64,000 nucleotides of DNA from Chrysopilus asiliformis (taxonomy: Eukaryota; Arthropoda; Insecta; Diptera; Rhagionidae): the NCBI GenBank assembly GCA_964034945.1, contig OZ035960.1, forward strand, positions 32,418,368 through 32,482,367, given 5' to 3'. Numbering within the stretch: position 1 is the stretch's first letter; each line of letters opens with the position of its first letter. Below the pieces are notes generated by a model. It was given only the letters and a program-made list of their open reading frames with translations, was not told where the DNA came from and did no database searches. Made by a program: the position numbers and the translations under genes. Below, piece by piece: positions 56,248 through 64,000 of the stretch.

Positions 56248-58137
56248 TAACTCATAACTTTTGAACCACTCAACCGATTTCGGTATTTATTTCATTTTGA
56301 AAACCGCTGATGTACTCTTGGGTGCAAGAAACAGTCATCTCCAAAATTTAAAATGTTTATAACTTTTTCAATAGAAATCAAAAAATCTTAATTTCAAATT
56401 AAAATTATGTAAGAACACATGCTTGATTTAAATTTTAATTTGTAAACTTTGTCGTAGACCAAAAATCTCCCGCTAATATGTTTTTTGTCTCTCCTGAAAA
56501 ATTCCATAGGGTGGAAATGACCGAGGTCTTCAATTTAGAAACACTTTTGTGTAAAACAATGGTTTCTTGGATCTTTATCAAAAAAAATCAGTAATATACG
56601 CATTTGTAATTGAAATTCCAAAATGTTACTCAAATAGTTCCAAAGTCATTGTACTGTAACAAAACATTGAACTTTTAATTGAGCATAAAAGTATAAATAT
56701 GCTTTTGAAAAGTTATTTTTTTTATTAACTAACGTTCTAATCACTCTTCATAGTCATATTTAACAATTTGTACGCGTAAAAATTAGAATCAAAGACAAAA
56801 CTAGGAGCATAGACCGACCTATCACTTTGAGTTGGTTAGCGTGGCTAAAAATATGAAGTTATTGACGAATTGATTTATAGCCTTTGTATCTCATGGGTGA
56901 AGAAGTTTTCATTTATCACAAATTGAATGAATCTTTGTAATTGCTATATTAAGTGGTTGTACTATAAACATTTAAACGGCCATGCAAAGCAAAGATGAAT
57001 GGCGGTGCTTGCTACTCGATTGGTTTGATATTTGAACCCCATATTTTAATTAGGTCGATATGCACATCAGCAAAAACTCGAATATATATTGTAGTTAAAG
57101 TGTCGGTTTTTATTGCACAGATAGTAAAAACTTCGTTATATTATTGCCGTGGTTTATAATAAATGCGTAACGGCAGATGAATGAAGTAAAACATGAAAAT
57201 GAAGCATCACTTTGGGCTAAAACTTGAATGCCTACCGAATCCGCATCCGAATGCCAACCGGGAGATTCATTAACCAATTGAAGCGTAACGACTTATGAAC
57301 CCGTGTGTTTATTTAAAGAACTTATTGGAAGTGTATGATGCATATATGGGTGCAAAGGACAAGATAAATTTTTCTTACAACTGAAACTGGCGTCGTGGCT
57401 AAATTTAAGTTCCAATTATTATTTTGAATGTAATGCATCTCAATTAGTCACTTTTATTGCCACTTGAGGGATACCCATTTCATTTACGACAATTTTTATT
57501 CGGTTTGAAATCCGCCCATTTTGGGTTTTTGGTAAAAATAGCTGTAAGTGGTTTAGTTATATTTTTCCCCTAAGATAGTTTTTGTGATTCATTTCTACTA
57601 GACGAGTAAAAATATATACATAATTTTTAACGTTTGAAATTTAAAATTACTTTCAAAATATTGATTATTTGCGCCTATTTTAGGATTTAAAAACAACCCC
57701 TTTTAACCCATTGAAATCGAGGTCTACAAATCGTGAAATGCAGAAAAACGTTTTATGAATTCATTCTTAAATATGAAAAAAAAAACAAATAAAAATATAT
57801 GTTAGGAGAGTAACTTAAAAATAATTTTGAAGTATTCTTCCCCGTTAAATTAGCGTTTCTGTACAAAAATCTTGTGGGCATGTATGACCCCGCGGTCTCA
57901 AGGGGTTAAAATGGGTCACATTTTTCGGAGGAGGAGAGAGGGATTCACGAAGAGTGTAACGATGGCAACAAATTTCATATAGTTAGCTAGGCCAAAATTT
58001 AGGCTAACAACAATTTTTTTTAATTCGGATCTATATGCTATAAAGATTTGTATTTAATAAAGATTTATTATTATTATTTTTAGACTTCATCTGAAAAACT
58101 CTGGCGGGGGGTGGGAGGAATTCAAAAAGCCTAACTG

Positions 58138-58667
58138 CTGGAGCACAATAAACGCAACGCGAACGCAACTACAACGCACAAACTGTCACACAGCGCAACA
58201 TTTCAGCGGCAGAGCCCAATGGCATCTCGTGAAGTAGTACAAGTGACATAATATAAAGTGGTATAAAGTTGGCAAAATTACAAAAATGGATAATTTTGAA
58301 GCAATTTAACACGGGACATTGATGGCTATTTTGAAAGTTGTTTTAAGGAAATCAAACAATCGGTCCCAGAAGAATGTTCTTGATTTCAGAATGATGTTTT
58401 TGTAATCCCGACTGCTTTTTTTTGTAAATAATCTCGCTTTTTTGCACTAAGGCTATCAATTGTTTCTCGAACAACATTTCCCCAACCTCACTTTATGAAC
58501 TGTCAACGCAAAATTGCTGCGGCAAAGTTAGAAGTTTGCAAACTTTTGTGTTGTAGGTGCATTCTCTGCGTTCACTGTGCTCACTTCAAATGATTTCTAT
58601 GGAACAAACTTTGAAGTGACAGTTTGTGCGTTTTAGTTGCGTTCGCGTTGCGTTCATTGGGCTCCAG
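58138..58667. mobile_element. MITE with CTGGAGC...AACGCAACGCGAACGCAA ends
   Basis: Left CTGGAGCACAATAAACGCAA and reversed right CTGGAGCCCAATGAACGCAA, both continuing CGCGAACGCAACT and CGCACAAACTGTCAC. About 50 bp of inverted repeat, 530 bp in all. No target duplication is clear. It lies in the first intron of the minus-strand gene. Confidence 0.75.
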
Positions 58668-59890
58668 GGGTAAAAGAACCATGCAAGAAATAGCGTTTTT
58701 AGTGCCCCTGGGTTAACTATTGAGCCCGTGTAGTTTTCACTTTGGTTGAGGACTTTTTGGAAAGGGCACAGTCTCTAGTTTCATTCATAGATGGCGTCAA
58801 GAGCCACCGGATTGCAGGGGGATGGTGAGGGGTTAACAAACGTGATTTTTCACAGAAATCATGGAGAAAGTTCGTTAACTCCTCACCATGCCCCTGCAAC
58901 TGATTTCAAAAGTTAGTTTAGGGGGGCGAAATCGTGCATCGTTCTTTGCATGACCTTTTTTTAAGGACAGCCCTTAAAAAATATTGTCTTTTTTATTGCG
59001 ATTTCTGTAAAACTTGCTAGAAATAAAATACAGAAAATGTTAAGATGATTCCATAGAATGGCGAAGTATAGTAAAATTATACCCAATAAAAAAGCACTCA
59101 GAAATGCTTAGCGCGGACACCGGATCTGTTAAACGATGCCCTACACTCAGCATTTAATTAATAGTACTAAACGGTCTTAATTGTTACCAACTTTGCGATC
59201 CTCTAAAAAGGGTAACTGCCTGAATTAAAATAAACTTCCGTTTCAATGGCTCTTTTACTAATTGCGAGTGTGAAACAAAAACTAACTCGGCTCGCATATA
59301 TGCATTCAAATCTATAATTTCCATTTTCAATCTGACCGCGTTGTATTTCAAATATGATCAAATTTGTAAACAAAAGCATTTTGTGTAAATTCTCCTGGAA
59401 TTTGGCTACAGATTAATAAACAAATTTATTTATTCACATGCCCATCAAAAATTATTAATAAAGTTTTGACCATCTGGTAATAATAAATTGAAACGTTACC
59501 ATTTGTAATAAATTCAAATATTCCAGATTTTACTCGTTCTTATTTCAAATATTACAATTCTCTTCCAATTCGGGTTTATTGTTTATTAAAAAATAAATTT
59601 ATACGAGTAGTACGATCACAAAGAACGACATCACGGTTTATACATTGTAGATCATTTTGTTTGAAAATTTTAAAGATATCATGTAAATAATTAGAAGACA
59701 TATAAAAATTCTAAAATAAGAAATCCTCAATTATTCTCTATGTAAGACCAAATAACGAAATTTCAATGTCATACATTGAACTTTATGGAGGCTGGCTAGT
59801 ATGTGGTATTATCAAATCGCTGAAAATTAATTTGAAATTTTGATTTATGAAGGGCAAACATATCACAAAATTTGTTAGTTTTAATTGAAA

Positions 59891-60150
59891 TCAGAGCCGT
59901 ATTAACAAGTTTTGAGCGCCCTGGGCTAAATAAAATTTTGCACCCTTACATTGTCTTATTGTAAAAATTCAATTTTATTTTTTTAAATATTCTTTAATTC
60001 AAAACTTAAATATATATTTACGCAAAAGAAAATTCAAAAATTTTTATAAATATGTGAATTAAAAAAAAAGCAATCAAAATTTCATCGCCTCGGATCGATG
60101 GCGCCCCTGGGCTATAGCCCAATTAGCCCTATGGTTAGTTGGGCCTTGAT
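59891..60150. mobile_element. Possible short element with GCGCCCTGGGCTA
   Basis: GAGCGCCCTGGGCTAAATAA near the left and GGCGCCCCTGGGCTATAGCC near the right, with CCGTATTAACAAG before and CCCAATTAGCCCTATGG after. This wording is familiar from dispersed insect transposons, but the ends could not be defined. Confidence 0.35.
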
Positions 60151-60498
60151 TGAAATGTGATGAAATGTTTTATATCTTGGAATATTGCAGATAATTTGAA
60201 GAAATTTATATTTAACAGAGTATTTTCTTTGATTCAACGTCACAGTTGAAAGAATTTAACGTCACACGTGTAAGAAGCTTTTCATTATTATGTCGAAAAA
60301 CGGTTTTTGTTATCGAGGAATTGTCCAATTATTTATTTTTCAATCTACAGTGGTACTTCTGCTTATAAAAAAATCGCTAAAAATCGAAAAAACCTCGTTA
60401 TATAGACAATTTTGTGATAGTTTTGATCTTTCAAAATTCCTGGAAACTTTTGATTTATGGAGAATAAGTATGGGTAGCTATTAGTGGGCGAAATATTA

Positions 60499-60670
60499 AC
60501 CCTTCGTACTGTGGTGGTTTTAACGAAGGGTCAAAAAGCCGCCATTTTAGCCACTTCCGATCAACGGAATTTCACCAGTGCGAAATTTCATAAGTAGTTT
60601 TTGAAAAATTTAACCCTTCGTTATTGTGGTGGGGTATGTCAAACTCCGTCACAGTAACGAAGGGTTACGG
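60499..60670. mobile_element. Short MITE with AACCCTTCGT ends
   Basis: TAACCCTTCGTACTGTGGTG at the left and, reversed, GTAACCCTTCGTTACTGTGA at the right, with a third copy of AACCCTTCGTTATTGTGGTG inside. About 170 bp, directly beside the next MITE. Confidence 0.6.
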
Positions 60671-60684
60671 GCTGGTATCTCTAA

Positions 60685-61170
60685 AGCAGGGTTTAGACGA
60701 GACAAGTAACTTGCGGCAAGTAGACGTAAATACACGCGATTTGACCTAGTGTGCGACGCTCGCATATGTGTGAGAATACTTGCCGCTCTCTCGAAAATAA
60801 TAGAAAGCCATTCTATTTTTGTGGCAAGTAAAACCAATACAAGAACATGGAACCGCGTACAAATGAAGTGGTTTTATGTGTGTGTGTTTCGGTTCATTTT
60901 ATATTTGCTGCTTTGCCAGAAAACGTCGTAACATTTTAAGGAAAAAACGACACGGATATAACAAACTCGTCGGCAACAAACAGTTTCAGGTCGAAATTCG
61001 CAAATTTTTCCACAAAAAAGAGTCGTGATATTTTTTCTCAGAAAATTTTAGGTTATGTTTTCCTTCGGCTGTCATTCTACTTGAAATGATTTACTTGAAA
61101 CGTGTAAACTAAGCAAACTACTTGCCTCTCTTTACTTGCCGCAAGTTACTTGCTGTGTATAAACCCTGCT
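60685..61170. mobile_element. Harbinger-type MITE, TAA duplication
   Basis: Left AGCAGGGTTTAGACGAGACA and reversed right AGCAGGGTTTATACACAGCA, both followed by AGTAACTTGCGGCAAGTA. TAA flanks both sides (60682-60684 and 61171-61173). 486 bp; the body shares an identical 101-bp stretch with 56101-56201. Confidence 0.85.
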
Positions 61171-62605
61171 TAATGATTAAAATACTAAGAAGGGACATTT
61201 TGAAAAACAGTATAGGAGGGGGAGAGCGACGGCGGGGGAAGAGGAGGATGGGGTGGGAAAAATGGAAGGGGAGGGGAGAGAGAGTTTCGGTAATTGACTT
61301 TTTTGGCATAACAAACCATACTTTTTTATACATTAAGTATTTCCGCTAATAAAACCAACATATTCCCGACTAACCTCAAATTTCTAAACCCTAGATCCAG
61401 AAGTTTCGGCGATGCAAGCGAAAGAATGAAAAAAAAAAATCTTCTCCATTCTTTATCTCTCGCGAATTTTTAATGTTGGGAATAAATGGTTTTCATTCTC
61501 TCGCGAAAAGAATGAAATCAAGTTCATGCCGTGCAATTCATTCTTTCGCAAATAAAATAATACTAAAATTCTTCCAAAGAATATTAGCTTGAGAATGAAT
61601 GAATTTCGAATATTCTCCGCACCCTGATTTAGAGTTTTATTTCACATTGAAATGCAAATCAATTTCAAAAAATTGTCTTCATTCGAAATTTTTTATTTAC
61701 GTCATTATTTCCAAATTATCTTCTTGACAATTATTATACAGAGGTATTTTGATTAACCCGTTCGGTACATGTTTTTTTCTATGGGGGTTAAAAATTCTCT
61801 CTATACAAATTAATGATGTTGAAGCTATTAGTATTCATTTAAAACAAAAAACAAAAAAAAAATTTAAAATTTTTATTTTTTACAAATACGTTTACTGTAG
61901 TCCAGCTTTTTACTCAAAAAATCAAAATTGGGTCACAAATGCACTTAAAGGTGCACTGAATGAGAATAGAGTCAAATTTTTAACTGTGTTGCCATATGGC
62001 ATCAAAATACCGAATGGGTTAACAACTTTTCGGGCGGCTCAAATTGTGACCAAAAAAATTGTGCCCAAAAAACGGTATTTTTCCCTGCATGCATATTATA
62101 GGAAATTTTGATTAAAATAAAATTGTATCATTTAAAACGTTTTTTTAAAGAAATTGTGCGTCAAATTGTATGCCAAGGCAGAAACAAAACATTCAATGAC
62201 GCATTACAAAACGCCTAATGATGAGACGTCTTATGAGCTTATTCACAAAATGTAACTCGGTATTTATCCGTAACTTTAAATCTACGAACCAATTTTGTTT
62301 CAGGAAATTAAAATTAGTGGTCAAATTCTCTGTAAATTTACGCAGATTAAAAATGAGGACGTAAACTTGTGTGATTCAAAAACTCCGAAAAATGTGCAAT
62401 TTATGAATAATATTCGTTAGTTTTACATAAATTTAGGGTTTGGTTTATTAATTTGTTGGTTCGCTTAAAATTTTTAATAAAATTTTAAATAAATTTTCTG
62501 AATTCCAAACTGGATTCAAATCTAAAACTTTGTGGATGAAATCGAATTGTCAAAATTTTGTGAATAGGACGATTGATCTGTTTTTCCGATTTCTAAAATA
62601 CTTAC

Positions 62606-62682
62606 GTGACTTCTCTTCCTTGAGTTAAAGGCACTACTCCGGTACTTAAAACGCAGAGACACAGCACTAATGTAGTCCTCAT
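62606..62682 (-). CDS. Secreted coiled-coil protein, exon 1 (signal peptide)
   Basis: The ATG at 62682 opens MRTTLVLCLCVLSTGVVPL followed by TQGREV, a textbook signal peptide: a basic residue at position 2, a hydrophobic core, and a likely cut after QG. The exon ends with two bases (AC) at a GTAAGT donor, phase 2, which joins the single base starting exon 2 to give Thr. The four exons total 1620 bases with no stop, giving 539 aa. I chose this exon because it is the only upstream minus-strand piece seen with a start codon, signal peptide, consensus donor and correct phase; no other is needed. Confidence 0.75.
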
Positions 62683-62706
62683 GATACTATTTTATACAAT
62701 TTTCAG

Positions 62707-64000
62707 TCTGAAAAAGAAAATAAAAACAATTCTAAAATCAAAAGTGCTAGAACGAAAATAGGTATACAAATTTAAAAAAAAATGTTCAAAAAATTATATA
62801 ATGATCTAAAGATGTAATTTTGAAGCCCAATGGATCAGAAATCTGATGAACCTTAAGCAATTTTACAAAAATGGTTTTAGAAAAAGTATATATTATTATA
62901 AGTTAGATTTTGCGCGATTTTTGACGACAGCCAAACAAATTTCGTCATTTTTCCTCTTGAAAAATGTAATTACATTTTGGATTTTCTTAGAAATTTTGAT
63001 ATACTCCAGCGATGTATCTTATCGTGCTGGGGTGGCTTCATATAACTTATTTTCGATCGACTGACTAGCCGAAAGAAATCTTTAGTCATTGTTACACACG
63101 CTTTAGTTATACGAATTGGTATATCGGCATAGGTAGAAAAGGTTTTTTTTTTCAAAATCTGCTACTATTAGTATCAATCTACTACTATTTTTGGTCCAAT
63201 CTACTTCCCTCCAAAGGCAAATTGTTGACATCACTGGTTACACAGGCCGACACTCATTCTAAGTGCATACGATTTAAGAGTGTTTTCTGGGTAATTTGGG
63301 TTCACTGAATCCGGCAGATTTGGTTGTTTATTTGGTTGTACCAGCTCTACTATTCCAGATATGTTGGGTAACTCATAAATTGGTTTACATATTTATAATT
63401 TGGAAAAATACAATTCTAAACTGTTAATATTTTAAACAGTGAGGTTGACCCAGCGCAACTGCAGTCAGATTCGAATTCAAGACCCCAAATTACACACCAA
63501 ACGAAAGGCTATTATATCGTGTGTAGAGCTCGACCCATTAATCGGCCATCTTCGGCCAGTAATTACACCTTCGGCCAGAATTAAGCCGAAGATTTGGCCG
63601 AAACCGAAGGTACAAATGAACGGTCAAATATCAAAAATTTGGCGTGTTTTTTTTAAACTCAAGTTTCCCAAAAATTTGTATGTGGTGAACCGAAATAATT
63701 TATTTACCAGTGAAATTTCCTCGTCAATTCAAAATATTTGGCCAGAAAATTGTTCACAGTAAGATTACGTCTCTATTGAAATGACACTATAGACAGATTT
63801 TTTTCGAATATTTTTGTCCGAAAAATTAGAAATGTCTTGATAAATGCTGTTTGTCAGATATTGACTCATTACCACTTCTATGAGGAAAAAAAAGAAATGT
63901 TATTACGAAATAAAAATCAATTAGGAAATGATAATAGTATAAAATAGATTAATCAATTGGAATTAAAAGATTGTTATCATTCAGAACGCCAGAACAGTTT
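62707..64000. other. Upstream region with UTR acceptor and hAT-like end
   Basis: On the minus strand TATTTTCTTTTTCAG ends at 62708, 25 bases before the start codon, so a 5' UTR intron is likely and the promoter is further up. At about 63520-63615 there is TAGAGCTCGACCCATTAATC followed by GGCCGAA/TTCGGCC palindromes, in the style of a hAT end. No gene recognised. Confidence 0.4.

Larger units (their letters stand above)
54535..62605 (-). other. 8.07-kb first coding intron, packed with MITEs
   Basis: Donor GTAAGT at 62605-62600 and acceptor TTTGCAG at 54541-54535. It carries a hAT-like end at about 55865-55985 (ACCGGTTTTCGGTTAAACCG), MITEs at 56101-56247, 58138-58667, 60499-60670 and 60685-61170, a possible element at 59891-60150, and otherwise AT-rich sequence. 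The MITEs leave the splice sites untouched. Confidence 0.65.

Overview
This window looks like nuclear DNA from an insect, most likely a fly (Diptera). It is AT-rich, with spliceosomal introns and very many short non-autonomous transposons. The only clear conserved genes are a Nogo-B receptor/NUS1 (Tango14-like) gene, one large exon of a low-complexity coiled-coil protein of fly style, and a secreted coiled-coil protein gene. No bacterial, CRISPR, rRNA or operon features are present. The species cannot be named from the sequence alone.

Layout. Positions 1-40 kb are a transposon graveyard with no convincing host gene. They hold at least six insertions with TAA/TTA target duplications (PIF/Harbinger style), three hAT copies with exact 8-bp duplications, TA-flanked MITEs, large palindromes, 122-bp and 18-bp tandem repeats, and relics of at least two LINE types (a third lies at 45 kb). 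At 3.16-6.38 kb a Harbinger copy sits inside a hAT copy, which sits inside a third inverted-repeat element. At 40.47-42.61 kb there is one long exon (710 codons from the first ATG) with Arg-Glu, His/Asn and Ser/Thr tracts and a C-terminal coiled coil. About 5 kb of very AT-rich DNA follows and may include its 3' UTR.

At 49.92-50.78 kb lies the two-exon NUS1 gene (262 aa, 63-bp intron). On the opposite strand, 52.59-62.68 kb, a four-coding-exon gene can be assembled by hand. Its first exon encodes a signal peptide, an 8.07-kb intron full of MITEs follows, and three exons encode a coiled-coil protein (539 aa in total, all splice phases consistent). The two genes converge tail to tail about 1.8 kb apart.

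Function. NUS1 is the non-catalytic partner of cis-prenyltransferase in dolichol synthesis at the ER. The other two genes have no assigned role here. The most unusual material is in the mobile fraction: a perfect 184-bp-arm palindromic MITE with a TAA duplication, MADF-type DNA-binding ORF fragments inside two (perhaps three) different TWA-flanked MITE families, and the three-level nest. All family assignments rest on visible motifs, ends and target duplications; no database search was possible.
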